This document shows, piece after piece, positions 8,152-17,837 of a stretch of 64,000 bases of DNA; positions within the stretch are counted from its first letter, which is position 1; every line of letters starts with the position of its first letter. A program made the position numbers and the translations under genes. The notes under the pieces were generated by a model. It saw only the letters and a program-made list of their open reading frames with translations, was not told the origin of the DNA and did not search any database. Source of the stretch: Novipirellula caenicola (GTDB taxonomy: Bacteria; Planctomycetota; Planctomycetia; Pirellulales; Pirellulaceae); NCBI RefSeq assembly GCF_039545035.1, contig NZ_BAABRO010000026.1:1-64000 (forward strand). The letters run 5' to 3'.

Positions 8152-9507
8152 TTGGCTATCAGGCATTTCCAGGTTTTGACCATCACCGCATCGGTGGTCC
8201 TATTCTCAAGCTTGCCGGATTCGGTTCAGGCAGGAGGTTCATGGGGAGGCAGCTACGGCTCGTCCGGTGGCTATTCTTCTTCGGGTGGATCCTCTGGCGG
8301 AGGATTATTGAGTAGCTATCGAGCCCGCCGATATTCGGCTGGCTCAAGTGGCGGGTCCAGCGGCGGTTCGTCCGGTGGATACTACAGCGCTTCGAGCGGC
8401 GGATCTTCCGGCGGTTCAAGTGGCGGTTCCTCCGGTGGATCTTCCGGCGGTTACTCGGTCTCGTATGCCTCCAGTGGAAGTTCGGGCGGCAGCTCGGGCG
8501 GGTCTACCGGCGGACACGTTGGACCGATTCGTCGATTGATCGCCAAGATGCACGCTAAACGTAGTTCGGCCGGCAGCAGCGGCGGGTCAAGTGGCGGCTA
8601 CGCCAGCCATGGCAGTTCGGGCGGTAGCTCGGGTGGCAGCTATGTCCGCTACGCAAGCTACTCGATGAGCTCCGGCGGATCCTCTGGTGGCTCTTCGGGC
8701 GGATCGTCCGGTGGCGTGATCTACGGTCACTACTCGAGCCCAGTGTCGTCGGGTTTTGATGCAGGTTACGAATCTCCGGTCATCGAATCGGGCTACGAAA
8801 CCTACTCGGCACCGATCGAAGGCACGATCATTGACGGCAGCCACGACTCGGGGGTCAGCGCTCCGGTTCAAACTTCCGAAGATCAATCCGCGTCGACCGC
8901 AACCGAAACGATCAACGACTCGACTCGTTACGAATCGGCCAAGCCAAGCATCGAGCAAGACTCAGCGCTTTTGACCGTGGCAGTGCCAAGTGACGCAACC
9001 GTCACCGTGAACGGCCATGCCACGACCAGCGAAGGCAACATTCGCCAGTTCATGTCTCGCGGGTTGAAGGAAGGTTACGTTTACACCTATGTCGTCAACG
9101 TCGACTACACCGTCAATGGCGAGAAGCAATCGGATTCCAAGGAAATCAAGCTTCGTCCCGGCGATATCGAGCAGATCGTATTCGATCTGAATGAAGCAAG
9201 CGACACGGCCAGCTCCGAAGAAACTGTGGCTCCGAAGACCGACGAAGTCGTAACGGTTGTCAAGTTGCACGTGCCCGAAGACGCAAAGGTCGTTCTGGCT
9301 GGCAATGAAACCGCGGGTCAAGGTTCGATTCGGACCTTCCGCACGAACCAATTGAAGGTTGGCGAACAGTGGACCGATTACACCGTCCACGTGACCGCGA
9401 TCGTCAATGGTCAACCGATCAGCAAGGAACGCACCGTCGACGTGATTGCCGGTGATACCACCGAGCTGACGTTCAACTTCGACGATTCGTCGATTGCACA
9501 GCGTTAA
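8152..9507 (+). CDS. Secreted Gly/Ser-repeat protein with two TIGR03000-type domains
   Basis: A 451-residue exported protein. The start is a TTG supported by a strong GGAGGGG 5-12 bases upstream; no ATG gives an intact signal peptide. Residues 1-25 are the signal peptide, likely cut after SVQA. Residues about 27-200 are a low-complexity region dominated by the triplet-like unit SSGG/GGS, broken by Arg-rich stretches (YRARRYSAG, RRLIAKMHAKRSSAG). Two related beta domains follow: about 270-348 (LTVAVPSDATVTVNG ... IEQIVFDL) and 368-448 (VVKLHVPEDAKVVLAG ... TTELTFNF), matching the planctomycete-specific TIGR03000 type. Function is unknown; a surface or matrix role is a guess. It is followed by a clear terminator, so it looks monocistronic. 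Confidence 0.88.
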   Translation: MAIRHFQVLTITASVVLFSSLPDSVQAGGSWGGSYGSSGGYSSSGGSSGGGLLSSYRARRYSAGSSGGSSGGSSGGYYSASSGGSSGGSSGGSSGGSSGGYSVSYASSGSSGGSSGGSTGGHVGPIRRLIAKMHAKRSSAGSSGGSSGGYASHGSSGGSSGGSYVRYASYSMSSGGSSGGSSGGSSGGVIYGHYSSPVSSGFDAGYESPVIESGYETYSAPIEGTIIDGSHDSGVSAPVQTSEDQSASTATETINDSTRYESAKPSIEQDSALLTVAVPSDATVTVNGHATTSEGNIRQFMSRGLKEGYVYTYVVNVDYTVNGEKQSDSKEIKLRPGDIEQIVFDLNEASDTASSEETVAPKTDEVVTVVKLHVPEDAKVVLAGNETAGQGSIRTFRTNQLKVGEQWTDYTVHVTAIVNGQPISKERTVDVIAGDTTELTFNFDDSSIAQR

Positions 9508-9555
9508 TCTGGCGGATTGCATTTCGTCGTCAAGACGGAAAGCAAGTCATCGATC

Positions 9556-9592
9556 AGCCGCGTTCTCGCCTCGAGAACGCGGCTTTTTGTTT
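9556..9592 (+). terminator. Rho-independent terminator
   Basis: Perfect 12-bp stem AGCCGCGTTCTC (9556-9567) and GAGAACGCGGCT (9573-9584), 5-base loop, followed by a T-rich tail (TTTTTGTTT). It lies about 50 bases after the stop codon of the Gly/Ser-repeat gene and is the most convincing intrinsic terminator in the window. Confidence 0.93.
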
Positions 9593-9696
9593 GGCTGTTC
9601 ACTATCTCGCACACTGAACACGTCTGTACTTCCACGCGTTCCCAACTAACCTAGAACGGTCTACCATCTATCATTTTGGGGAGCTCCCTAAGCGAA

Positions 9697-10527
9697 ATGA
9701 CGTCCGAAGAAACTCCTCAGGTGTCCAAACGCACACGATGGATCGTTTCGATCCTGGTGTCTGCTCATCTGATCGCACTTGTCTTACCTCCTCTCGCTTT
9801 TCAAACTCGCGGCGCGATGGGCGATTCGCCCTCGGTACAGACTCTGATGGCGTTGGTGCGTGATTACACACAGTTCCTGTATATCGACCGCGGTTATGCC
9901 TTCTTCGCTCCCGATCCGGGACCAAGCCATTTGATCCAAGCTGCGATCACCGACGCATCCGGAGAGGTCGAGGAGAAGATGATTCCAAGTCTGGATGATC
10001 AATGGCCACGGCTGCTGTACCATCGTCATTTTATGTTGGCGGAATACTTAAGCTCGATCTATCAGCCGCCAAATCCACCCGAAGAAATTGCAAAATTGGA
10101 TCCGGTCGGAGCCCAGTTGTGGGAACAATCCCGTGCCCGTTATGAGTACGTTCGCCAATCGATCGTCGATCATTTGCAACACAAAAACAACGGGCAACGC
10201 GTTGTGATTCGTCGGCTCGAACACGCCTTGCCCGGATTCATCGAACTTGCCAATGATCCCATCCCGCTGAACGATCCACGGCTGTATCGCGTGCTGCGTG
10301 ATCAAGCGATTGATCCACTGCAAACCAACGAAACGTCCAGCAACCTGCCCGAAGCGATCCCGGCACCGAAAATGGTTCAGCCCGAGGGCGAATCCAGTGC
10401 TCCGGCTGCGAACGAAGGTGAAACCACGCCACAGCAGCCATCCCCAGCGGCTAATTCTGAGTTGAGCTCTGAATCAAACGCCGAGGCTGACGAAGAACCG
10501 GAGACTGCAGCGGAGGGCGAGGAATGA
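9697..10527 (+). CDS. Membrane-anchored protein of unknown function, partner of the HTTM gene
   Basis: A 276-residue protein with one N-terminal membrane segment (WIVSILVSAHLIALVLPPLAF, about residues 20-40), a middle soluble part rich in Trp, Tyr and His (YRVLRDQ, LYHRHFMLAEYLSSIYQP), and an acidic, low-complexity Glu/Ala/Ser tail after residue 215. I do not recognise a catalytic motif. The stop codon overlaps the ATG of the next gene (ATGA), so the two are almost certainly translated together and may act together. A TTG at 9676 is a possible alternative start; the ATG at 9697 is preferred because the added residues carry no signal. Confidence 0.82.
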   Translation: MTSEETPQVSKRTRWIVSILVSAHLIALVLPPLAFQTRGAMGDSPSVQTLMALVRDYTQFLYIDRGYAFFAPDPGPSHLIQAAITDASGEVEEKMIPSLDDQWPRLLYHRHFMLAEYLSSIYQPPNPPEEIAKLDPVGAQLWEQSRARYEYVRQSIVDHLQHKNNGQRVVIRRLEHALPGFIELANDPIPLNDPRLYRVLRDQAIDPLQTNETSSNLPEAIPAPKMVQPEGESSAPAANEGETTPQQPSPAANSELSSESNAEADEEPETAAEGEE

Positions 10528-11744
10528 ACGGATCAACCGTGATCGGGATTTTAAAAGCATGGGTGCTGCAGTTGGTTGCCGCATGGGATCGATTCTGGTT
10601 CACGCCGCGGTATTCGCAGGTGTTAGCCGTATTGCGAATCGTGACCGGAGCCATGCTGTTCTATTCGCATCTCGTGCTGGCGATGCAGCTAAGCGATTTT
10701 CTTGGTGATCATGCATGGATCAACAACACGACCATCGCGCAGCTACACGATGGCGCGTTTGGTACATCGGATATGGGGCGTAGCTATCTGTGGCATCTGA
10801 GCAACCCGTTGTTGCTGTGGCTGCACCACGCCGTGACGCTGTCGATTACAGCGGCGTTTGCCGTCGGGTTCATGACTCGCGTGACTGGCCCAGCGGCTTG
10901 GTTTCTGCAAATCATGTACATCCACCGTTTAACGGGAACCCTGTTTGGGCTGGACCAAATTGTCACCTACATGGCGATGTATTTGATGCTGACGCCCAGC
11001 GGCAGTTGTTTCAGCGTCGACGCATGGCTTCGCGAACGTTTTTCCGACCGCCGCCAATCCAATCGCAAATTAGCGTGGCTGTTGCCCGAGAATCGCCCTA
11101 GTGTGGCGGCCAATGTGGGAACGCGATTGTTGCAATTGCACCTCTGCGTGATCTACCTGTTTGGCGGTCTGGCCAAGGCACGCGGCGAATTGTGGTGGGA
11201 TGGAACCGCCATTTGGTTCGCAGTGGCCAACTACGAATACCAATCGATGAACATGACCTGGATCGGTAGGTACCCGCATGTTTTTTCGGCACTGACGCAT
11301 CTGACGCTGTTTTGGGAAGTGTTTTATTGTGCGTTGGTGTGGCCGCGACTTAGCCGTCCCCTCGTCATTGCGATTGCGATCTTGGTGCATGGTGGGATTG
11401 CGACCGCGCTAGGGATGGCCACGTTTGGTTTGATGATGATCGCCGCGAATTGCATCTTCATTGAACCGAAATGGTTGCTGTTGCGATCCGCTTCTGAACC
11501 CTTGGCCGCGGCCGAGGGGACGAGTGCCCAGGAAGACTCGGTCACCGATACCCAGGTGGACGACGCCGATCTCCGGCAGCGAGAGGAAAAGCTTGCCGCG
11601 GACAAAGAGAAATTGAAGCAGCGTGTCGAAACGCTGAAGAAACGTGAACGCAAGGTTCGCCGCGCCGCGAAGAAACTTCGCGAGCAAGGTGCCGGCAATC
11701 ACCAAGAACTGGCGGAGTTGGACGAACCGCTCGAGCTGGATTAG
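10524..11744 (+). CDS. HTTM-domain membrane protein with charged C-terminal coiled coil
   Basis: A 406-residue protein with several membrane segments (for example VLRIVTGAMLFYSHLVLAMQ, AVTLSITAAFAVGFMTRV, LVIAIAILVHGGIATALGMA). Layout and motifs such as FWFTPRYSQVLAVLRI at the start and LHLCVIYLFGGLAKARGELW in the middle match the HTTM (horizontally transferred transmembrane) domain related to vitamin-K-dependent gamma-glutamyl carboxylase. Residues about 345-395 are a highly charged predicted coiled coil (REEKLAADKEKLKQRVETLK). The reaction of bacterial HTTM proteins is mostly unknown. Overlaps the preceding gene by four bases. Confidence 0.87.
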   Translation: MNGSTVIGILKAWVLQLVAAWDRFWFTPRYSQVLAVLRIVTGAMLFYSHLVLAMQLSDFLGDHAWINNTTIAQLHDGAFGTSDMGRSYLWHLSNPLLLWLHHAVTLSITAAFAVGFMTRVTGPAAWFLQIMYIHRLTGTLFGLDQIVTYMAMYLMLTPSGSCFSVDAWLRERFSDRRQSNRKLAWLLPENRPSVAANVGTRLLQLHLCVIYLFGGLAKARGELWWDGTAIWFAVANYEYQSMNMTWIGRYPHVFSALTHLTLFWEVFYCALVWPRLSRPLVIAIAILVHGGIATALGMATFGLMMIAANCIFIEPKWLLLRSASEPLAAAEGTSAQEDSVTDTQVDDADLRQREEKLAADKEKLKQRVETLKKRERKVRRAAKKLREQGAGNHQELAELDEPLELD

Positions 11745-11776
11745 CCCGCGGATTTGGTTCGTCCGGATAGCCTGGA

Positions 11777-13180
11777 TCAATACGCTTCGGGTTGGCTCCA
11801 AGCCACTCGCAGCGTTTTGAACAAGATCTTGATGTCCAACCACAGCGACCAATTGCGGATGTAGCGATGGTCCCAATCGATCCGCCGTTCCATCTTGTCG
11901 ATCGTATCGGTTTCGCCGCGACAACCGTTGACCTGGGCCAATCCAGTGATTCCTGGTTTGACTTTGTGGCGAAGCATGTAGCCGCGAATTCGGCTGCGGT
12001 ATTGCTCGTTGTGTGCCGAGGCATGAGGTCGCGGCCCTACCAAGGACATCGTCCCCGCGATCACGTTGAACAGTTGCGGTAATTCGTCCAGACTGGTGCG
12101 GCGCAGAATGCCTCCCAACCGAGTCACCCGCGGGTCCCCTTTGGTCGCCTGTTTCACCACTGCGCCGTTGTCACAGGTTCGCATCGAGCGAAACTTCCAC
12201 ACCAAGATTTCTCGACCATCCAAACCGTAGCGTCGTTGCCGAAAAAAGACGGGGCCGGGGGACGATAGCTTGATGGCGATTGCGATTGCCAACATGGGGA
12301 TCGCCGCGACGACCAAGGCTGCCGTGGCGATCGCGACATCCGTCAATCGCTTGATCACGCCATCGACACCAAACAACGGATTCTCGAACACGCTGACCGC
12401 CGGAATGCCTCCCATGCTGGTCCATCGAGAGTGCAGCAGTTCAAAAACAAAAAAGTCGGGAACGATATAAACGGACGCCGTCGAGTCACTGAGTTGTTCT
12501 AGCAGTTTGCGGATGCGATCCTCGGCCCGCATCGGTAACGTGATAAAGATCGTGTCAATTTCACCTTGCCGTGCTTTTTCGACCATTTCCGTCAAATCGC
12601 CTTCGAGCGAAAATTCTTGGCTCGACGAAGCGTCCGCGGATCGAAATTCGTTTCGGTCGTCAAAAAAGCCAACCATCTGAAAACCCAACGAGGGATCATG
12701 CTGGACATTCTCGGCCATTTGCACCCCCAACTCGTTCAGTCCTGCGACCGCGATGCGACGGGTGCCGATGCCTCGCTGCAACAAGCCTTGTTGGATGATT
12801 CGCAAACACATTCGTCCCAACCCGATCACCGTGGGGGCTAGGATGATCCAGCAAAGCATGACCGAGCGAGCGAACTCTTGACCGTAGCGAGTGGCAAATG
12901 CTAACAACGCGAGCACCAAGACGGTCATGCTCCAAGCGCCCGCGATGCTGGACATTTCCATGTTGGCCGACCCCGCGTGCGATCTGCGGTACAACCCGGT
13001 CAAGTGGCCGGTCAGCAAGAACACGATCACGGCAATCAAACCCATCGCCAACGTGGTGTCGTCGACCCAGCCACGCGCGATCCATTTGACGGTCGCCAAC
13101 GATGCGATCACGCCAGCAGCATCAAGACACGGTTGAAAGAAATCCCACCAATGGCGGTGAGGAAGAATGGGTAACCGCAT
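11777..13180 (-). CDS. Undecaprenyl-phosphate sugar phosphotransferase, WcaJ/WbaP type
   Basis: A 467-residue polyisoprenyl-phosphate hexose-1-phosphate transferase that would start assembly of an exopolysaccharide or O-antigen repeat on the lipid carrier at the inner face of the membrane. The N-terminal half has several membrane segments and a CoA-binding-like Rossmann part ([19 protein letters not shown]). The C-terminal half is the catalytic bacterial sugar transferase domain: [58 protein letters not shown] and [12 protein letters not shown]. No other polysaccharide genes adjoin it, so it is an isolated member; the sugar it moves is unknown. Confidence 0.93.
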   Translation of the reverse strand: MRLPILPHRHWWDFFQPCLDAAGVIASLATVKWIARGWVDDTTLAMGLIAVIVFLLTGHLTGLYRRSHAGSANMEMSSIAGAWSMTVLVLALLAFATRYGQEFARSVMLCWIILAPTVIGLGRMCLRIIQQGLLQRGIGTRRIAVAGLNELGVQMAENVQHDPSLGFQMVGFFDDRNEFRSADASSSQEFSLEGDLTEMVEKARQGEIDTIFITLPMRAEDRIRKLLEQLSDSTASVYIVPDFFVFELLHSRWTSMGGIPAVSVFENPLFGVDGVIKRLTDVAIATAALVVAAIPMLAIAIAIKLSSPGPVFFRQRRYGLDGREILVWKFRSMRTCDNGAVVKQATKGDPRVTRLGGILRRTSLDELPQLFNVIAGTMSLVGPRPHASAHNEQYRSRIRGYMLRHKVKPGITGLAQVNGCRGETDTIDKMERRIDWDHRYIRNWSLWLDIKILFKTLRVAWSQPEAY

Positions 13181-13282
13181 GAATCAATTCCGGTCGATTA
13201 GGGCGTCTCGAATTTTGTGCAAAAGGCCGCGTGACGTGTGAAAACGAAGACGCTTTCTTCACGATGGCGACGCTACAAAACC

Positions 13283-14212
13283 CTAGCTCAACGATTGATC
13301 GAACCAGTCAAAACCGAGGTCTAACCAGGTCGCTTGGTGTGTCAAAGCGCCACAACTAATTCGCTCTACACCGGTTTTAGCGATCTCGGCAATCGTATCG
13401 ATCGTGACATTGCCCGAGGCTTCGAGTTCGACCGCGGAATTTTGCTGGTCGCGAATCGCCACGGCTTCACGCAGCGATTCGAGCGAGAAATTATCAAGCA
13501 AGATAATGTCGGGATTTGTTGAAATCACGTCGCGAAATTGCTCGAGTGAATCGACTTCGATCTCAACCATCGTTGGCGCTACCAAGTGTTCCACATTGGC
13601 ACCCCGCCACTGAATCGCTTTTTTCGCGGCCGTGCTGGCAGCAATCGGTCCCGACGAATCGCCTGCCAACGCCAAATGGTTGTCTTTGATCAAGAACCCG
13701 TCGTGCAAACCGCTGCGGTGGTTATGGCCTCCACCGCACCCGACGGCGTACTTTTCCAGCAACCGCCAACCCGGTGTGGTTTTACGAGTGTCGTACAATC
13801 GTGACCTAGTCGATGCGATCACTTCGGCGTAACGCCGGGTCTGTGTTGCGACTCCGCACATCCGGCTGAGGATATTCAAAATCGTTCGCTCGCAAGTCAA
13901 CAAGTCACGTGCATTGCCGGTCAAGCGTGCAATCGATTGACCGGCGACCAAATCCGATCCATCCTCTTGCAAACACGTGACTTCCAATGATGCATCAAAT
14001 TCATCCACAATCCACGGCAGCGTCGCTAGTCCCGCGCAGACGCCCTCGCCGCGAGGCACGATTTCGCAACCGCCTTGGCGATCGGCGTCGATCAAGCAGA
14101 CCGTCGTCCAGTCCATTGCATCACGGAGGTCTTCGGCGATCGAAAGTCGAACCAACATTCGCAAATCATTTTCGAGCAGCGAGTCAGCTTCGACGCGGGG
14201 ATAATCAGTCAT
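13283..14212 (-). CDS. nadC: Nicotinate-nucleotide diphosphorylase (carboxylating)
   Basis: Converts quinolinate and phosphoribosyl diphosphate to nicotinate mononucleotide in de novo NAD synthesis; cytoplasmic. The 309-residue length fits the family. Key pieces are ILNILSRMCGVATQTRRY, YDTRKTTPGWRLLEKYAVGC, GGHNHRSGLHDGFLIKDNHL, the barrel strand DIILLDNFSLESL, and LEASGNVTIDTI, which supply the Arg, His and Lys residues that bind quinolinate. The end, ISCGALTHQATWLDLGFDWF, is also typical except that most relatives read SxGxLTHS. nadA and nadB are not in the window. Confidence 0.96.
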   Translation of the reverse strand: MTDYPRVEADSLLENDLRMLVRLSIAEDLRDAMDWTTVCLIDADRQGGCEIVPRGEGVCAGLATLPWIVDEFDASLEVTCLQEDGSDLVAGQSIARLTGNARDLLTCERTILNILSRMCGVATQTRRYAEVIASTRSRLYDTRKTTPGWRLLEKYAVGCGGGHNHRSGLHDGFLIKDNHLALAGDSSGPIAASTAAKKAIQWRGANVEHLVAPTMVEIEVDSLEQFRDVISTNPDIILLDNFSLESLREAVAIRDQQNSAVELEASGNVTIDTIAEIAKTGVERISCGALTHQATWLDLGFDWFDQSLS

Positions 14213-14263
14213 CGATGTACGTCCAGGGTTCGATTCGTGTTAATGGTTGGGGGGCAAGCGGAA

Positions 14264-14395
14264 TGTGCCATCTACTTTCGCACTAACCGGGTGGTATTTA
14301 TAGCGGAGTGGCGCGAGCCGCCCGGTCTAATTCGAACGCGTTACTCGCCGCAACCGGACGGCTCGCGCCGTGCCGCTACTAAAGTAGATGACATT
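14264..14395. repeat. Nested palindromic element, related to 43782-43859
   Basis: Arms 14301-14326 and 14353-14378 pair over 26 bases with four mismatches (TAGCGG...GCGCGAGCCG and its complement). Outside these, ATCTACTTT (14270-14278) pairs with AAAGTAGAT (14381-14389). In reverse orientation the element aligns well with 43782-43859. The surrounding gap (14213-14575) holds no gene. Confidence 0.8.
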
Positions 14396-14575
14396 GGGCT
14401 CGCGGACGGTGGCAAGCGATGTTGTCGATCGATCGTGCGATCGCATCACAGCAAGCTCGCTAGCATTGTAGCGTTTTTGCCAAAAAGTGGACCTGCCGTC
14501 GAAGTGATGCGTTGTTTTCGTCCGGCTCGATCGCGGATAATGAGCGAACCGTAACTCGATATTAATCTCGGATCG

Positions 14576-15001
14576 ATGAATCCAATTCCCCCAACCCCCA
14601 CGCGGCATTCGCCTCTGCTGCAGCCCTCGGTGCAGTGGACATTAGCGGTGGTTTTGTTGGTTTGTTTTGGGATGTTGGGCGGGCGGATTGCCATGCATCA
14701 CGAATTGCCGCGGGCCGAGCCCCGCCGTGATGCGGACGCAAAACTACTGTGCTTGGACGTCAATGCCGCGGCCGAACATGAATTGTCGCTGCTGCCGACG
14801 GTCGGCCCGGTGCTTGCCAAACGCATCGTCCAGGATCGTCAACAGCGTGGGCGATTTGAATCGGTCGAGGATCTCCGCCGCGTACCGGGGATCGGTCCCA
14901 AAACCATTGCCGAGATTGCTGAGTACTGCTGTGTCGAGGTCGCTTCGCCGCAAGATGAAATCGCTCCCCCGCATGAGGCGATCGCGACGAACCAACAGTA
15001 A
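14576..15001 (+). CDS. Helix-hairpin-helix (ComEA-like) protein
   Basis: A 141-residue protein with one membrane segment near residues 20-37 (WTLAVVLLVCFGMLGG) and a tandem helix-hairpin-helix DNA-binding domain at about 60-120 (VNAAAEHELSLLPTVGPVLA, then VEDLRRVPGIGPKTIAEIAE). The second hairpin is the classic GIGPKT form. Architecture matches ComEA, which binds DNA outside the membrane during uptake in competent bacteria, but many short proteins share the fold and no other competence gene is nearby. The ATG follows the repeat-bearing gap with no clear Shine-Dalgarno. Confidence 0.82.
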   Translation: MNPIPPTPTRHSPLLQPSVQWTLAVVLLVCFGMLGGRIAMHHELPRAEPRRDADAKLLCLDVNAAAEHELSLLPTVGPVLAKRIVQDRQQRGRFESVEDLRRVPGIGPKTIAEIAEYCCVEVASPQDEIAPPHEAIATNQQ

Positions 15002-15092
15002 ACGCCATCCTCAAACACCGCGAATTGTGGCGTTTCGCAGTCCCTCGCTCACGCGTTCTGAAATGACGCTGTTGTCGTTTCTGCCGGCAAAT

Positions 15093-15160
15093 CACAACCC
15101 GACGCGTCAGCGAGGGACCGAATCATGATCGAGATTCCCTCGCTAACGCTTCGGGTTGTG
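15093..15160. repeat. 25-bp inverted repeat
   Basis: CACAACCCGACGCGTCAGCG... at 15093-15117 pairs with 15136-15160 with two mismatches and an 18-base spacer. A third partial copy of the TCCCTCGCT arm begins near 15042. It lies between the ComEA-like gene and uvrB and could fold as a long hairpin in RNA; there is no T tract. Confidence 0.8.
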
Positions 15161-15289
15161 ATGAACGCTTTGCTTCAGAACTCACATGTCGGGTTCTGAT
15201 TTTCAAGGCCGGACCATCGTCGTTTTCGCGGTTCTTCGTTACAGTGAAGCGGTCAACGCATGTCACCATGACCGCCTGTGGAACGATCC

Positions 15290-17407
15290 ATGACGTCCAA
15301 ATCAAAAAAGCTTCCCCGCGCCGAATTTCACCTCAATCAGCCGTTTCCGCCTGCGGGAGACCAACCGCAAGCGATTGCAGAGCTGACGCGAGGGTTTTTG
15401 GCGGGGCGGTCCGCTCAAACCTTGCTCGGAGCGACCGGCACGGGCAAGACGTTTACGATGGCCAACGTGATCGCCAATCTGGGCCGCCCTGCGCTGATCC
15501 TCAGCCACAACAAAACCCTGGCCGCTCAGCTGTACGGCGAATTTCGCGAATTCTTTCCCGAGAACGCGGTTCACTATTTCGTAAGCTATTACGACTACTA
15601 TCAACCCGAAGCCTACATCCCCCAGCGTGATGTCTATATCGAAAAGGATTCGTCGATCAACGAAGAGATCGACCGGCTACGTTTGGCGACGACAAGTTCA
15701 TTGGTCAGCCGCCGTGACGTCGTGATCGTCGCATCGGTCAGCAGTATTTACGGATTGGGATCGCCCGAGGATTACAAGCAGTTGATCGTTTCGCTTCAAA
15801 AGGGCGAAAAGACGCGACGCGACCACTTGTTGCTGAAGTTTGTTGACGTGCTCTACGAACGCAATGACGTGGCATTTGAACGTGGCAAGTTTCGCGTCCG
15901 CGGCGACAGCATCGAGCTGTGGCCGAGCTACGAAGAATTCGCTTATCGAATCGAAATGTGGGGTGACGAGATTGAACAAATCTCGCTGATCAACCCTGTG
16001 TCGGGCGAGACAATCAAAACGGTCGATAGTCTCTACATCTATCCCGCCAAACATTTTGTGATGCCCGAAAATCGTATTCAAAATGCGATTCGTTCGATCC
16101 GCGAAGAATTGACGCAGCAGGTCGAACTGTTTCAACAGCGAGGCAAGCTGCTCGAGGCCCAGCGGATCTCGGCTCGCACGCGGTTTGATCTGGAAATGCT
16201 TAGCGAAGTTGGGCATTGTCCAGGGATTGAAAACTACAGTCGTCCGCTGTCGGGCAAGCCGCCTGGTGCGACCCCCGATACCTTGTACGACTTTTTTCCC
16301 GACGACTTTATTACGTTTGTCGACGAGTCGCATGTGACGGTTTCGCAAGTTCGGGCAATGTACGCCGGAGACCGCAGCCGAAAAACAACCCTCGTCGAAC
16401 ATGGATTCCGTTTGCCGAGTGCGTTAGACAACCGCCCGCTGAAATTCGAAGAATGGGAAGAGCGAACGGGGCAGATTTGTTTCGTTAGTGCAACGCCCGC
16501 CGAGTACGAATTGAACCGTACCGGAGGCGAGGTGGTTGAACAGATCATTCGGCCCACCGGTTTGCTCGATCCCGTTGTCGAGGTGATTCCGGCGCGAGGC
16601 CAAGTGAATCACTTGCTAAACGAGATCCGCATCCGCGCCGAGAAAAATGAACGTGTGCTGGTGACCGCGTTGACAAAGCGGTTGGCCGAAGACCTTTCCA
16701 CGTTCTTTCAAGAACAAAACGTGCGTTGTCGTTGGTTACACAGCGAACTCAATGCGTTCGAACGTGTTGATTTGCTGCAGGAACTTCGCACCGGTCGCTT
16801 CGATTGTTTGGTCGGTGTCAACTTATTGCGAGAAGGCCTGGATTTGCCCGAAGTCTCGTTAGTGGCCATCTTGGATGCCGATAAAGAGGGCTTTCTGCGT
16901 AGCGAAACCAGTTTGATCCAAACGATCGGACGCGCCGCTCGGAATGCGAATTCGAAGGTCATTCTGTACGCCGACAAAGTGACGGCATCGATGCAGATGG
17001 CGATCGAAGAAACGAGCCGCCGACGAAAGATCCAAGAAGAGTACAACGCCAAACACGGGATCGTTCCCCAGACCATCTTGAAATCGATTCGGACGGGAAT
17101 CGATTCCGATGCTGCAAAACGCAAGAAAGAGACGGCGCTGGCAAAAAGCGAGGCCGAGACGGTTTACATCACATTGGAATATGTCGAAGCACTCGAGCGT
17201 GAAATGTTGTCAGCTGCCGAGGATCTCGAGTTCGAGCGAGCCGCGTCGCTGCGTGACCGGGTGCTGCAGTTGAAAGAGAACATCGGCAAACCGATCTCGG
17301 AAGTCGAGTTCACGACCAAAAGCGAAGCGACCGGAATCCAAAAGAAACGTCGCAAAGGCGTCAAGGGAGCCGGCCGTAAAAACGTCCCCCGTCCCAATCG
17401 CGGGTAA
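15290..17407 (+). CDS. uvrB: Excinuclease ABC subunit B
   Basis: UvrB is the damage-verifying helicase-like subunit of nucleotide excision repair: loaded by UvrA, then cut by UvrC. About 705 residues, close to family length. Walker A is GATGTGKT (residues 47-54). The DNA-clamping beta-hairpin follows as YYDYYQPEAYIP near residues 100-111. Helicase motifs include ITFVDESH, CFVSATPAEYE, VGVNLLREGLDLPEVSLV and QTIGRAARN. The C-terminal UVR motif that contacts UvrC is present (LEREMLSAAEDLEFERAASL), followed by a Lys/Arg-rich tail. The ATG at 15290 is preferred over an in-frame GTG at 15278, which has no ribosome binding site. No uvrA or uvrC nearby. Confidence 0.97.
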   Translation: MTSKSKKLPRAEFHLNQPFPPAGDQPQAIAELTRGFLAGRSAQTLLGATGTGKTFTMANVIANLGRPALILSHNKTLAAQLYGEFREFFPENAVHYFVSYYDYYQPEAYIPQRDVYIEKDSSINEEIDRLRLATTSSLVSRRDVVIVASVSSIYGLGSPEDYKQLIVSLQKGEKTRRDHLLLKFVDVLYERNDVAFERGKFRVRGDSIELWPSYEEFAYRIEMWGDEIEQISLINPVSGETIKTVDSLYIYPAKHFVMPENRIQNAIRSIREELTQQVELFQQRGKLLEAQRISARTRFDLEMLSEVGHCPGIENYSRPLSGKPPGATPDTLYDFFPDDFITFVDESHVTVSQVRAMYAGDRSRKTTLVEHGFRLPSALDNRPLKFEEWEERTGQICFVSATPAEYELNRTGGEVVEQIIRPTGLLDPVVEVIPARGQVNHLLNEIRIRAEKNERVLVTALTKRLAEDLSTFFQEQNVRCRWLHSELNAFERVDLLQELRTGRFDCLVGVNLLREGLDLPEVSLVAILDADKEGFLRSETSLIQTIGRAARNANSKVILYADKVTASMQMAIEETSRRRKIQEEYNAKHGIVPQTILKSIRTGIDSDAAKRKKETALAKSEAETVYITLEYVEALEREMLSAAEDLEFERAASLRDRVLQLKENIGKPISEVEFTTKSEATGIQKKRRKGVKGAGRKNVPRPNRG

Positions 17408-17837
17408 GGGGGTAGGCTCGAACTTGCTTCACTCACTCGGGCTGACGGCGACACTCCGAAACTCGCGTCGCTCCGCTATAAAAACCACTCAGTTTGGGCC
17501 AAAGTCGATGGCATTGGCCGCGTGGCGTTCGGCGGTAAATCAATGATCGTGATACCCATTCGTCCCCAAAGCCTTTCGCTGCTTGGTGTATAGACTTTTG
17601 GTCTGATTCGGTCGCATTCCTGTGGGCGAGCCATTAAAATTGATGGGGCGTTACCTGCCAAAAACGTTCGTCGACCCCATCCCTCGACCTTTAACGCCTG
17701 CGGTTCGAACTGACACATCGCCGCCAATTCGAATCGCTGTCGACCGGGCTGCCGAGCGTCTTTCGCGGGTTTCCTGCGTTCCCCGCGTTTCCAGAGGGGG
17801 CGAATCAATTTCTCCGCAAGTCATCGTGAGGTCTCTA
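17408..17837. other. Intergenic region without recognised gene
   Basis: 430 bases. Short open frames on both strands show no recognisable protein. A fragment near 17450-17485 (TCGCTCCGCTATAAAAACCAC) resembles part of the palindromic element at 14264-14395. GAGG at 17828-17831 marks the start of the next gene. Confidence 0.5.

Noticed and set aside
17476-17808. Minus-strand open frame before the sialidase-like gene
   Set aside because: No recognisable domain or start signal and it overlaps the region upstream of a clear gene on the other strand.
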